From: UBA1731 sp964440985
GTDB lineage: Bacteria; Verrucomicrobiota; Kiritimatiellia; RFP12; UBA1067
DNA length: 57,880 bases
Assembly: GCA_964440985.1 (NCBI GenBank)
Contig: CAYTWE010000010.1
Location: 1-57,880, forward strand
Direction of reading: 5' to 3'
Shown here: one piece after another, positions 38,883-47,439 of the stretch
Numbering within the stretch: the stretch's first letter is position 1
Layout: each line of letters begins with the position of its first letter
Program-made: the position numbers and the translations under genes
Notes under the pieces: generated by a model
The model's input: only the letters and a program-made list of their open reading frames with translations
What the model was told of the DNA's origin: nothing
Databases searched by the model: none

Positions 38883-40982
38883 ATGGCAGCAAAGAGATTC
38901 CCGCTCGACCATGTGCGCAACTTCGGCATCATGGCGCACATTGATGGTGGCAAGACCACAACATCCGAGCGAATCCTCTATTATTCGGGCAAGAACTACA
39001 AGATCGGCGAGGTGCATGACGGCGCCGCGACGATGGACTTCATGGTTCAGGAGCAGGAGCGCGGCATTACGATTCAGTCCGCCGCAACTTGCGTTTCGTG
39101 GGGCGATTACCGCCTGTCCCTGATCGACACCCCCGGACACGTGGACTTCACCGCTGAGGTCGAGCGTTCGCTGCGTGTGCTTGACGGCGCCGTTGCTCTC
39201 TACTGCGCCGTCGGCGGCGTCCAGCCGCAGTCCGAGCAGGTGTGGCGCCAGTCCGAGAAGTACAAAGTGCCCAAGATCGCGTTCGTCAACAAGATGGATC
39301 GCGTCGGCGCGAACTTCTACAACGTGATGGATCAGATGAAGAACCAGCTCGGCGCGAATCCGGTTCCGATGGTTATTCCGATCGGCGCAGCCGAAACCTT
39401 CGAGGGCGTAATCGATCTCGTGAAGATGAAAGCGCTCTACTTCGACATGAAGAACCTCGGCAAGACGGTCATCGAAAAGGACATCCCGGCCGAGTATGTG
39501 GAGAAGGCTCAGGAATATCGCCAGAAGATGGTGGAGAGCGCCGCCGAACAGGATGACGCGCTCATGGAGAAGTTCTTCGCCGGCGAGGAGCTGACGGTGG
39601 ACGAAATCAAGAAGGCCATCCGCAAGGGCTGCATCGCCCGCACGATCACTCCTGCGTTCTGCGGCTCCGCGTTCAAGGACAAGGGCGTTCAGCCTCTGCT
39701 CGACGCCGTGTGCGACTACCTTCCGTCCCCGCTTGATACGGGCGCGGCGGTCTCCGCCGACGATCCCACGCAGAAGCGCGAAGTCTCTGACGATGAGCCG
39801 TTCTGCGGTCTTGCGTTCAAGATCATGTCCGACAAGGCGATGGGCAAGATCACCTTCGTGCGCGTCTACTCCGGTACGCTCAAGCTTGGCGGCGAACTGC
39901 TCGACTCCACGATCAACCAGGAGCAGCGCATCTCCCGCCTCTTCCGTATGCACGCGAACAAGCAGGAGGCTCTCGACGAGGCTCGCGCGGGCGACATTGT
40001 GGCGTGCGTCGGTCTCACCCAGACGCGCACGGGCGATACGCTCTGCGATCCGGAACACCCGATTACGCTCGAGTCGATCGACTTCCCGGCGCCTGTGATT
40101 TCCGTTGCGGTGAAGCCGCAGTCCCGTCAGGACAACGAAAAGCTCGGCGTCGCCCTTCACGCGCTTGCGATGGAAGACCCGACCTTCGTCGTGACTTTCG
40201 ACCAGGAGACGAGCGAGACGATCATCGCCGGAATGGGTGAGCTTTACCTCGAAGTCATCGTTGACCGCCTGAAACGCGAATTCAACGTGGCTTGCGACGT
40301 CGGCGCCCCGCAGGTGGCCTACCGCGAGACGATCACCGCTCCCGTCGAGAACGAGTACAAGCACGTCAAGCAGTCCGGCGGTCGCGGCCAGTACGCACAC
40401 GTCTGCCTCAAGCTTGAACCGCAGGAACCCGGCAAGGGCTTCGAGTTCGTCAACGAGGTCAAGGGCGGCGTGATTCCCACCGAGTACATCCCGGCGGTCG
40501 AAAAGGGCGTCAAGAAGGCGCTTGAGTCCGGTCCGCTCGGCGGCTTCCCGGTCGTCGACGTCAAGGCTACGGTCTACTTCGGATCCTATCACGAGGTCGA
40601 CTCGAACGAATTTGCGTTCATCGAGTGCGCCCGCCAGTGCTTCAAGCAGGGCTTCCTCAAGGCAAAGCCGCAGCTGCTCGAACCGATGATGGATGTTGAG
40701 GTCGCAGTCCCCGACCAGTACATGGGCGCCGCGAACGGCTCCATCAACCAGCGCCGTGGACGCGTTGAGGGAATGGAGGATCGCGCAGGCGTGAAGCTCA
40801 TCAAGGCTACCGTCCCGCTCGGCGAGATGTTCGGCTATTCGAACGCAATCCGTACGGTGACGCAGGGTCGCGGCACGTTCACGATGATCTTCAAGCAGTA
40901 CGAGGCCGTTCCGAAGTCCATTGCGGAAGAGGTCATTGCGAAGCGCATCAAGGAGGGCAAGGTCCGCGCCTCTGCGGAATGA
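38883..40982 (+). CDS. fusA: Translation elongation factor G
   Basis: A 699-residue GTPase that drives ribosomal translocation. G1 is AHIDGGKTTTSE, where most EF-Gs have AHIDAGKTT; switch I is ERGITIQSAAT, G3 DTPGHVDF and G4 NKMD. Domain II holds MGKITFVRVYSG, domain IV has SGGRGQYAHVCL and GSYHEVDSNEFAF, and domain V ends in QGRGTFTMIF. All five domains and the normal length (about 690-700) are present. The gene is isolated from the str operon (no rpsL, rpsG or tuf next to it) and has its own promoter and terminator. It may be the only EF-G or one of two paralogues. Confidence 0.96.
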   Translation: MAAKRFPLDHVRNFGIMAHIDGGKTTTSERILYYSGKNYKIGEVHDGAATMDFMVQEQERGITIQSAATCVSWGDYRLSLIDTPGHVDFTAEVERSLRVLDGAVALYCAVGGVQPQSEQVWRQSEKYKVPKIAFVNKMDRVGANFYNVMDQMKNQLGANPVPMVIPIGAAETFEGVIDLVKMKALYFDMKNLGKTVIEKDIPAEYVEKAQEYRQKMVESAAEQDDALMEKFFAGEELTVDEIKKAIRKGCIARTITPAFCGSAFKDKGVQPLLDAVCDYLPSPLDTGAAVSADDPTQKREVSDDEPFCGLAFKIMSDKAMGKITFVRVYSGTLKLGGELLDSTINQEQRISRLFRMHANKQEALDEARAGDIVACVGLTQTRTGDTLCDPEHPITLESIDFPAPVISVAVKPQSRQDNEKLGVALHALAMEDPTFVVTFDQETSETIIAGMGELYLEVIVDRLKREFNVACDVGAPQVAYRETITAPVENEYKHVKQSGGRGQYAHVCLKLEPQEPGKGFEFVNEVKGGVIPTEYIPAVEKGVKKALESGPLGGFPVVDVKATVYFGSYHEVDSNEFAFIECARQCFKQGFLKAKPQLLEPMMDVEVAVPDQYMGAANGSINQRRGRVEGMEDRAGVKLIKATVPLGEMFGYSNAIRTVTQGRGTFTMIFKQYEAVPKSIAEEVIAKRIKEGKVRASAE

Positions 40983-41007
40983 GCCTTGGGCTGACGCCTG
41001 AAACCAT

Positions 41008-41049
41008 GCGCCGCATACGCCGAACAGGGTGTGTGCGGCGCGTTGTTTT
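41008..41049 (+). terminator. Intrinsic terminator of fusA
   Basis: A 14-bp stem with two wobble pairs (41008-41021 with 41028-41041) and a 6-nt loop is followed by GTTGTTTT. It lies 26 bp after the fusA stop. The minus-strand side has no T run, so it mainly serves fusA. Confidence 0.8.
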
Positions 41050-41098
41050 ACCGCCGCACATTCTGCGCCGCCTGCAGTGGAGCCTGTGTGCCGACCGG

Positions 41099-41737
41099 CT
41101 AACTGAACCGCAAATCGCCAAGCAGGTTCTCGGCATTTGCGTCGAGCGCTGTTTCAGACAGCCCAGTAAGTTCAGTGGTCTTCAAAAATATTTCGTGGAG
41201 CAGTGATTCCCGCTCTGCGGCGTCCGCATCATCGTCGGTCTCCACAAGAATCCTGTCATTAGGCAGATGCTTCACGAGATTGCGGTAGTTTACGGCGTGA
41301 TCGTTCAAGACCGCCTTGCCTACACCGATGAACCCATTCATCGCAATGATGTCCGGCAGAAGCCCGTCGCTGCGCGAAAAGCCGTGAAACAGGAACGACG
41401 GGATGTCTCCGGAAAACGGCTTCGCCGCCTTCACCACCTCGCCCCAGCATTTCGCACCGTGCAGAACGACGGGGCGATGCAGTTCCGCCGCAATTTTGAG
41501 CTGTTCGTTGAACAGCGCCCGCTGAGCGGAGGATATTTCCCTCGTTTTCAGGCGGTCTAAGCCGATTTCGCCTACGCCAGCGGACGGATTGCGCTTCAGT
41601 TCATCACGAAGTTCTTCAAATGCTGCATTTGCGTCAACCACATCTGCATTCCACGGATGCACCCCGAAGAAGCGATGTTCCACGCCATGCATCTCAAGAA
41701 ACGTCCCGGCACCTCTGTGGAAATGTGCATTCGTCAT
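41099..41737 (-). CDS. TatD-related metal-dependent hydrolase
   Basis: A 212-residue short TatD-family protein (classical members are about 260 aa). It opens with NAHFHRG, the HxH metal pair. Then come FFGVHPWNA, the metal Glu in GVGEIGLDRL, the His in PVVLHGAKCW, FLFHGFSRS and the catalytic-end Asp in RILVETDDD. Family members act as DNases or other phosphoesterases in repair and quality control. The shorter form lacks part of the substrate-binding loops. Its start overlaps the stop of the 95-aa gene by 4 nt, so it closes the dcw-derived run. Confidence 0.88.
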   Translation of the reverse strand: MTNAHFHRGAGTFLEMHGVEHRFFGVHPWNADVVDANAAFEELRDELKRNPSAGVGEIGLDRLKTREISSAQRALFNEQLKIAAELHRPVVLHGAKCWGEVVKAAKPFSGDIPSFLFHGFSRSDGLLPDIIAMNGFIGVGKAVLNDHAVNYRNLVKHLPNDRILVETDDDADAAERESLLHEIFLKTTELTGLSETALDANAENLLGDLRFS

Positions 41738-42021
41738 GAGAATTCGATGTCGAACCTTTCCGCAAAATCAATGAATATCCGCGCATCGGGAGCGACACCG
41801 TTGAGGATGATCGGTGCCGTCTCTCCGTCTTTCCTGACGGCTGCCGAATACGCATACCTGCGGTGTTCAGGCTGAATGCGCTCCCACGCATCCTCAACGC
41901 GCACGGTTAGCGTAATCGGGCGGACGCTCTCGCCATGCACGGAGAATGTCCCGTTCTCACCGTACCGCGCCATGACCCTGTATTCGCCAGGCTCATCCCT
42001 GATGACCGCTTCACTTTTCAT
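41734..42021 (-). CDS. Conserved small protein of unknown function in the dcw-tatD run
   Basis: A 95-residue predicted cytosolic protein starting at MKSEAVIRDEPG, supported by AGGGG upstream; a longer start at 42042 would overlap the previous gene by 32 nt. The sequence is beta-rich (GEYRVMARYGENG, VRPITLTVRVEDAW) and ends PDARIFIDFAERFDIEF. I do not recognise a domain. Overlaps with the lipoprotein gene upstream (11 nt) and tatD downstream (4 nt) show it is co-expressed, which supports its being real. Confidence 0.65.
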   Translation of the reverse strand: MKSEAVIRDEPGEYRVMARYGENGTFSVHGESVRPITLTVRVEDAWERIQPEHRRYAYSAAVRKDGETAPIILNGVAPDARIFIDFAERFDIEFS

Positions 42022-42493
42022 CTTCAAAAAGCCCCTCGACATATCGCCTTACAAGAACGTCGAGATCGCGGGCAAAGAGTGACGAGCGCGTAAGCACCCG
42101 TTCAGTGTTCCTGTTCATCACAACGACAGACATCGTGACGGCATCCCTGTCCCCATCACCGGCGAATCCGGAATCTCCGTACTCCCAGTCCTCCACGACA
42201 ATGAAGAACGCGGTGTCGCATCCGTTCGTCTTCGCGGAGTGCGAAACGCCAATCCCGTCAAACGCAGCGGTGAACGCATCCTCGACCTGCTTGCGGCTCC
42301 TTGCGTGCAGCTTGTACCCGTTTGCGTTCACGGCATCGGCGATGTACACCTTTGCGGTGCGCGGCAGCTTCTTCCGCAGCTTCGGGATCTCCTCGTCTAT
42401 CTTGCCCGCCATGAACTCCTGCATGCAGGCGCATCCGACAAGGAGCGGAAGGATTGCCGCAAATGCTCTCAAGAATATTCTGCGCATACGCAT
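42011..42493 (-). CDS. Predicted lipoprotein, possibly DUF4823-like
   Basis: A 160-residue protein with a signal peptide and lipobox (AAILPLLVGCACM; Cys near residue 21). The mature part contains AKVYIADAVNANGYKLHARSRKQVEDAFTAAF-like helix-strand order and a strand TAFFIVVEDWEYGD, vaguely similar to DUF4823 and other small lipoproteins that collect near envelope genes. This link is weak. It overlaps the murE 3' end by 25 nt in a different frame, so it is tied to the cell-wall operon. Confidence 0.72.
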   Translation of the reverse strand: MRMRRIFLRAFAAILPLLVGCACMQEFMAGKIDEEIPKLRKKLPRTAKVYIADAVNANGYKLHARSRKQVEDAFTAAFDGIGVSHSAKTNGCDTAFFIVVEDWEYGDSGFAGDGDRDAVTMSVVVMNRNTERVLTRSSLFARDLDVLVRRYVEGLFEDEK

Positions 42494-43590
42494 CTGTCGT
42501 CAAAGCTGTGCTTGACGCCCCTTATCTCCTGTGTTGTCTCGTGCCCCTTCCCGCAGATCACCACTGAATCCCCTTCTACGGCGCGGTCAAGGGCAAGAAA
42601 TATCGCCTTGCGCCTGTCCAGTTCCACTGCAACCCTATCGGACAGCAAATCCTCCGGGATGCCGGCGAGAATCTGCCGGGCTATCGCCTCTGGATCTTCA
42701 CTGCGCGGATTGTCGCTTGTCACCACAAGACAGTCCGCCGTATCCGCTGCGGCCCTGCCCATGAGCGGACGTTTCATTGCATCCCGGTCGCCACCCGCTC
42801 CGAACACCGCCCACACCCTGCCGGGCGTGAATCTTCTCACCGCAGAAAGGACGTTGCGCAGGGCATCGTCCGTATGGGCGTAGTCCACGAACACGCGAGC
42901 CTTCGACTTTGTGGAGACTTCCTCAAGGCGTCCCCAGCGTGGACGCAACCCCGCTATCGCAGACTGTATCGCATCGTGCGGAGCGCCGGCGGCTTCAGCG
43001 AGTGTGGCGGCAAGAAGCACGTTTGACCGATTGTAGTCGCCCGCGAGCTTCAGCTCGGAAAGATCGAAATGAGGATGCTTCACCGTGACAGGAATCACAT
43101 TCAACGCGAAATCCCCCGCCCTCTCGTACATCCTCACGCCGTTCCCGCCGTCAAGGCACACGGCGTACGGCGGCAGGTCGCGACGCCCGGATGAGGGCTG
43201 CGGATTCGCGGATGCAGCCACGATTCGCGCAAAATCGAGCTTTACGTCGAAGTACGCATCCATTGTTCCGTGATAGTCGAGATGGTCTTCCGTGAGATTC
43301 GTGAACGCACCGCCCGAGAACACCGTGTCTCCGAAACGCCGCTGATGGATCGCGTGGCTTGAGACCTCCATCACGCAATCGGTCATGCCGTTCTCCTCCA
43401 TTTCGGAGAATATCTCCTTCAGTGCGTTCAGTGGCGGCGTGGTGTATCCGGATGAGAACCTTCTCTTGCCGGTATCGACCTCGACCGTCGTGACGTATCC
43501 GCATTTCCTTCCGGCGGCGCGGAGAAACTCAGCCATCACCCACGTTGTGGTCGTCTTGCCGTTCGTACCAGTTATGCCCCAGATCTTCAT
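42469..43590 (-). CDS. murE: UDP-MurNAc-tripeptide synthetase, MurE, lacking the N-terminal domain
   Basis: A 373-residue Mur ligase. It begins almost directly at the ATP loop, WGITGTNGKTTTTW (residues 4-17). Complete MurE has about 490 residues with this loop near residue 110, so the N-terminal UDP-binding domain is absent. The central domain (MEVSSHAIHQRR, FTNLTEDHLDYHGTM, KLDFAR) and the C-terminal domain are intact, including TSDNPRSEDP, the DNPR motif that selects meso-diaminopimelate, and GKGHETTQE. The start overlaps the ftsI stop by 4 nt, so the missing part is not encoded just upstream in another frame. UDP-MurNAc recognition must differ or be provided by another protein. Confidence 0.9.
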   Translation of the reverse strand: MKIWGITGTNGKTTTTWVMAEFLRAAGRKCGYVTTVEVDTGKRRFSSGYTTPPLNALKEIFSEMEENGMTDCVMEVSSHAIHQRRFGDTVFSGGAFTNLTEDHLDYHGTMDAYFDVKLDFARIVAASANPQPSSGRRDLPPYAVCLDGGNGVRMYERAGDFALNVIPVTVKHPHFDLSELKLAGDYNRSNVLLAATLAEAAGAPHDAIQSAIAGLRPRWGRLEEVSTKSKARVFVDYAHTDDALRNVLSAVRRFTPGRVWAVFGAGGDRDAMKRPLMGRAAADTADCLVVTSDNPRSEDPEAIARQILAGIPEDLLSDRVAVELDRRKAIFLALDRAVEGDSVVICGKGHETTQEIRGVKHSFDDRCVCAEYS

Positions 43591-45365
43591 TCCTCAACCA
43601 GCTCCTCCGGCCTGTCAGGCTCCACTCCAAGATATCTTGCCACTTGTGTCGCTATGCTGCGGAACACCGGCGCCGCGCACACCCCGCCCTGATGGTTGTA
43701 CAGCGGCACTCCGGTCTGCTCATGCACCTTGTATGACCTGCAGTGCAGAGGCTTGTGGTATGTGACAAGCACCACGAACGACGGGTCTGAGGCCGGCACA
43801 ATCCCTATGAACGACGCATTGTAGCTCGTCGGCGAGTAGCCCTTGCCTTCCTTCATCTGCGCCGTCCCCGTCTTTCCGGCGACGGAATACCCTTTCACGG
43901 CTGCTCGACGAGCCGTGCCGCCGGGCTTTGCCACTCCGAGCAGCATTTCGCGGACGCGGCGGGCGGTCTCAGCCTTTATGGGACGCCCCACCTCCTCCGG
44001 CTCGTTTCTGAACACGACTTCGCCGTCATGCGCGACGATCCTGTCGACGACATACGGCCTCATCAGACGCCCGCCGTTCGCTATGGCGGCATACGCAACA
44101 GCCATCTGGATCGGCGTGACCGCAACGAACTGTCCAATAGGTGCGCGTGACCACGATGCCTTGTCCCACTTCTTCCAGTCAGGCAGTATGCCGCATTCCT
44201 CCTGCGGAAGGTCGATGCCTGTCTTGCGCCCGAAGCCGAACGCCTTGAAGTACTCCCAAAGACGTCGGCTGCCGAACCTGTATCCAAGCTTGCCGTAGAC
44301 GATGTTCGACGAGTGTACGATGGCGTTGCTCACCGACATGTACGGCTCCCACTTGTGCGAGCCGTCCCCCGGAAGCTTGTAGTAGTCAGGATCGTTTCGA
44401 GCCGTCGAGATCATTGTGCTGGGCGTAACCATGCCCGCATCTATCACGGCGCAGGCGGTGATTGTCTTCATCACGCTGCCAGGCTCAAGGTTTTCCGATA
44501 CGCACCGGTTGACGCGCACCTGGTCGCTCGCCTTGTTGTAGTTGGCAGGCTGGAACGCAGGATATGTGGCCATGGCAAGCACTGCACCCCTGTTTGCGTC
44601 GAGGACGATCGCCCATCCGGCTTCCGCCTGGCAGTTCGTCAGACCGGCATACAGCGCCTCTTCAACTATGCCCTGCACGTTGTGGTCGATTGTCAAATAG
44701 ACGTCTGCGCCCGGCGTAGGATCAACATCGACCCGGCGGTGTTCGCGTATTTCGCGTCCACCGGCATCTCTCATGCCCTCGATGCGGCCCGACTTGCCCT
44801 TGAGGTAGCGTTCGTAGCGCATCTCCACACCGGCCGTCCCGACTGGGTTGTCTGGATCCTTCGATACGAACCCTATCACGTGCGAAAGCAGGCTGCCTTG
44901 CGGATAGCGGCGTATCTGACGATCGTCGATCGCCAGACCTGAGACCTTCTTTGAATCGGTGAGAACCCTGTTCGCGGCGTCATCGAACGATGTTGCAAGA
45001 TATACGTACCGCGAATCAATGCGCCAGAACACATCCCTGACCTTGTTAACGTCAAGGTCAAGCGCCCCGGCCACGGTCTGCACCACGGATTCACGGGAAT
45101 GGAGCTTAAGATTTACGCTTCTCGGATCAACATGGTATTCCCACACCGGCACCGAACACGCGAACGGTTGACGTCCACCGACATCGGAATAGATTCCCCC
45201 TCTCAGCCCAGGGACCTCGCGCTTGAACCAGTATCTCGGATCGCGCACCGGCAGTTCAACAAGCCTGAAATGAAGGGCTACGAGACGGTAGCCGACCACA
45301 CAGGCTCCGGCCAGCATGATGGCGGCAACCGCCCAGAAGCGGGTCCGTTCACTTGCGAACGCCAT
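43587..45365 (-). CDS. ftsI: Division-specific penicillin-binding protein, FtsI (PBP3)
   Basis: A 592-residue class B transpeptidase that cross-links septal peptidoglycan. It has an N-terminal membrane anchor (VAAIMLAGACVVGYRLVALHF), a pedestal domain with LRGGIYSDVGGRQPFA, and a transpeptidase domain. Active-site Ser is in LEPGSVMKTI (SxxK, about residue 297), SxN is in HSSNIVYGKLG, and KTG is in SVAGKTGTAQM (about 497). It follows the FtsL-like gene with a 17-nt overlap and overlaps murE by 4 nt, in standard dcw order. Confidence 0.95.
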   Translation of the reverse strand: MAFASERTRFWAVAAIMLAGACVVGYRLVALHFRLVELPVRDPRYWFKREVPGLRGGIYSDVGGRQPFACSVPVWEYHVDPRSVNLKLHSRESVVQTVAGALDLDVNKVRDVFWRIDSRYVYLATSFDDAANRVLTDSKKVSGLAIDDRQIRRYPQGSLLSHVIGFVSKDPDNPVGTAGVEMRYERYLKGKSGRIEGMRDAGGREIREHRRVDVDPTPGADVYLTIDHNVQGIVEEALYAGLTNCQAEAGWAIVLDANRGAVLAMATYPAFQPANYNKASDQVRVNRCVSENLEPGSVMKTITACAVIDAGMVTPSTMISTARNDPDYYKLPGDGSHKWEPYMSVSNAIVHSSNIVYGKLGYRFGSRRLWEYFKAFGFGRKTGIDLPQEECGILPDWKKWDKASWSRAPIGQFVAVTPIQMAVAYAAIANGGRLMRPYVVDRIVAHDGEVVFRNEPEEVGRPIKAETARRVREMLLGVAKPGGTARRAAVKGYSVAGKTGTAQMKEGKGYSPTSYNASFIGIVPASDPSFVVLVTYHKPLHCRSYKVHEQTGVPLYNHQGGVCAAPVFRSIATQVARYLGVEPDRPEELVEE

Positions 45366-45807
45366 TTCTGACCCGCCTCTGCGAACCGGACGTCGAAGTC
45401 ACACTGCGACGCGTACCTGTGCGCACCGAGGCCGTTGCGGACGACGCAGACGATCCGCGCATCCGCGCAACGGCGATCTGACCGGGAACTGGCGTCCCCG
45501 TCCTGCCCATGCGGATTATCTGGTCTTCGCGAGGAATCTCCATTTCAAGCCCAAAGCGGGCAAGAGCGACCTTCAGCCGCTCCGGAACCTTCATCTCATC
45601 CCAGCGCGTCTTCTCCCTCGTCAGCTCGGACTCCAGTCTCTGAAGCTCCTTCTCCTTCTGCCCGATGTCGCGTGTGATCGCCGAGCAGCGGGAATTCATC
45701 GCAAAAAATATCATCAGCATGATGAAAGCAGAGACTATCAACGACGCAATGCCCATCGAACTCGTCGCAAACCGCGAATTCTTCTTGATCCTCTTGTTTA
45801 TTCTCAT
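45349..45807 (-). CDS. ftsL: FtsL-like cell-division protein
   Basis: A 152-residue bitopic protein between rsmH and ftsI, the usual ftsL position. A basic N terminus (MRINKRIKKNSRF) precedes one transmembrane helix (IASLIVSAFIMLMIFFAMNS, about residues 20-39), then a coiled coil (IGQKEKELQRLESELTREK) and IPREDQIIRMGRTG. The Ser/Arg-rich C-terminal tail (about 40 residues) is longer than usual. FtsL partners FtsB/FtsQ to activate FtsWI. Sequence conservation in this family is low, so the name rests mainly on topology and gene order. Confidence 0.75.
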   Translation of the reverse strand: MRINKRIKKNSRFATSSMGIASLIVSAFIMLMIFFAMNSRCSAITRDIGQKEKELQRLESELTREKTRWDEMKVPERLKVALARFGLEMEIPREDQIIRMGRTGTPVPGQIAVARMRGSSASSATASVRTGTRRSVTSTSGSQRRVRNGVRK

Positions 45808-45821
45808 TCCAAGATCCCTCC

Positions 45822-46727
45822 TTAAATCAATTCAGCCGCCCGCATCTTTGCGCTGCGGCTACGCGGGTTGGCGGCCGCCTCATCCTCCGAAGCGGCGACA
45901 GCCCGGCGCGTCACGAGACGCACACGCGGAAGCTCGCCCTTCCAGCGTGAACCTCCCTGCTGCAGAGACTCCTCGACCCCGACGTGTGCCGAAAAGAACC
46001 TCTTCACCTCACGGTCAGTCAGGCTCTCGAACGTAATCACGACGAATCTGCCGCCTGGCTTCAAGGAGGCAAGCCCACCGTCGAGCGCCCGCGCCAGCTC
46101 ACCCATCTCATCGTTCACGTACATCCTCAGAGCCTGGAACACCCGTGTCGCCGGATGATGCGCACCATGCCTGCCAACCGTCCTCTCCACCAGGTCTGCG
46201 AGCTGCAGCGTAGTCTCAATCGGATGTCCCGTGCGAGAACGGACGATCGCCTTGGCGATCCTCCTTGCGTGAGGCTCTTCGCCGAGCGTACGGAAAATCT
46301 CGACAAGCCCATCCTCATCCGCTGTGCGCACAAGCTCGGCGGCCGTCATTCCGCACGACCTGTCCATCCTCATGTCAAGCGGGCCGTCAGATCGGAAACT
46401 GAATCCTCTATCGCCTTCATCCAACTGCGGACTGGAGACGCCAAGGTCGAGCAGTATTCCGTCCACCTTCTCCGCTCCCTCCTTCTTCAATATGCCTGCG
46501 ATGTCGCCATGGTTGCCCTTGACCGCTTTCAACCCCTTGACGCACATTCCGTTCACGGCAGCAAGCGCATCGTCGTCACGGTCTATTCCTATTACCGTGC
46601 CGCCGCGCCGGACGATTTCTCTTGAGTGTCCTCCCCTTCCGAGCGTACCGTCCACATAGACGCCACCCGCTTTCACGTTCAGCGCGTCAACCGCCTCCGT
46701 CAGCATCACTGGCACGTGTCCGTTCAT
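45822..46727 (-). CDS. rsmH: 16S rRNA (cytosine1402-N4)-methyltransferase
   Basis: A 301-residue SAM-dependent methyltransferase of the dcw cluster. The start is MNGHVPVMLTEAVDAL, 11 nt after the mraZ stop; the frame open to 46793 runs inside mraZ. YVDGTLGRGGHSREIV is the SAM loop. DGILLDLGVSSPQLDE, GFSFRSDGPLDMRMD and FVVITFESLTDREVKRFF complete the RsmH pattern. Length is normal. Confidence 0.95.
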   Translation of the reverse strand: MNGHVPVMLTEAVDALNVKAGGVYVDGTLGRGGHSREIVRRGGTVIGIDRDDDALAAVNGMCVKGLKAVKGNHGDIAGILKKEGAEKVDGILLDLGVSSPQLDEGDRGFSFRSDGPLDMRMDRSCGMTAAELVRTADEDGLVEIFRTLGEEPHARRIAKAIVRSRTGHPIETTLQLADLVERTVGRHGAHHPATRVFQALRMYVNDEMGELARALDGGLASLKPGGRFVVITFESLTDREVKRFFSAHVGVEESLQQGGSRWKGELPRVRLVTRRAVAASEDEAAANPRSRSAKMRAAELI

Positions 46728-46737
46728 TCCGAACCTT

Positions 46738-47265
46738 TCATGCCAGACACCTTCCGGCTTGAGACAGCATCTTGCGTTTTGCCGCAACCGCACGGAACTC
46801 AGTCAAATCCAGTTTGCCGGACGATGGTGCGGGCTTCTGTTCCGTCGCCCACAGCTTCGCCTTGCGAATGCCGCCGATCATCGTTACACCGGAGGTTATG
46901 CCGGCGTGAACGAGAAGTTCATCTCCTATGCGGATGCGTCCCTGCGCATCGACTTTCAGCATTTGGGAGTGCGCCGCAATTGCCTGTGCATCAGAGTCGG
47001 CATCATCGTCGAAGAGATCCGCCTCCTGATAGCGGGCAAGAGTGCGTTCCATCAGCTCCACAGGAATGAGTTCAAGACAATCATCGGTCGGCGACGGCAT
47101 TATGTAGACATATTTCGGATCTCCAAGCGCATCACGCCACTCGCTTGGAATCGTAAGCCTTTTCTTGGGGTCTAAAGTATGGCGAAACGTATCGACAAGA
47201 CCGCCAATCGGCCGTCTTAGCGCCGCATTTCCTGCGACTTTCGTCATTTCGCCTGCTTCACTCAA
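46738..47265 (-). CDS. mraZ: Transcriptional regulator MraZ
   Basis: A 175-residue protein with two SpoVT/AbrB-like halves. The family mark DPKKRLTIPSEWRDALG is in the first half, and VDAQGRIRIGDELL in the second. MraZ binds repeats upstream of its own gene and controls the dcw cluster. The start is probably TTG at 47265, because GGGGAG lies 8 nt before it; the ATG at 47247 has no comparable site. It is somewhat longer than the usual 145-155 aa because of an N-terminal extension. It is first gene of the division run. Confidence 0.9.
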   Translation of the reverse strand: MSEAGEMTKVAGNAALRRPIGGLVDTFRHTLDPKKRLTIPSEWRDALGDPKYVYIMPSPTDDCLELIPVELMERTLARYQEADLFDDDADSDAQAIAAHSQMLKVDAQGRIRIGDELLVHAGITSGVTMIGGIRKAKLWATEQKPAPSSGKLDLTEFRAVAAKRKMLSQAGRCLA

Positions 47266-47291
47266 CTTCTACTCTCCCCACATGACCCCAT

Positions 47292-47320
47292 ATTATGACA
47301 CAACGCCCCACCGAATGCAA
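47292..47320 (-). promoter_or_regulatory. mraZ/dcw promoter
   Basis: On the minus strand TTGCAT (47315-47320), a 17-nt mixed spacer and CATAAT (47292-47297). The leader is about 20 nt with GGGGAG at 47274-47279. Confidence 0.65.
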
Positions 47321-47439
47321 GTGAAAAAAACTTCCGCAAACGGTAATATCTAATAGGGCAGAAACGATCGGAATGTCGCTTCCTTTGGCGTTCTATGACA
47401 AGATTTGCGCCACAGCGGATCTTACATCTGCGAACGGTC

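Noticed and set aside
38877..40592. 571-codon open frame on the minus strand over fusA
   Set aside because: Antisense shadow of a highly conserved EF-G gene; no ribosome site or recognisable protein features.
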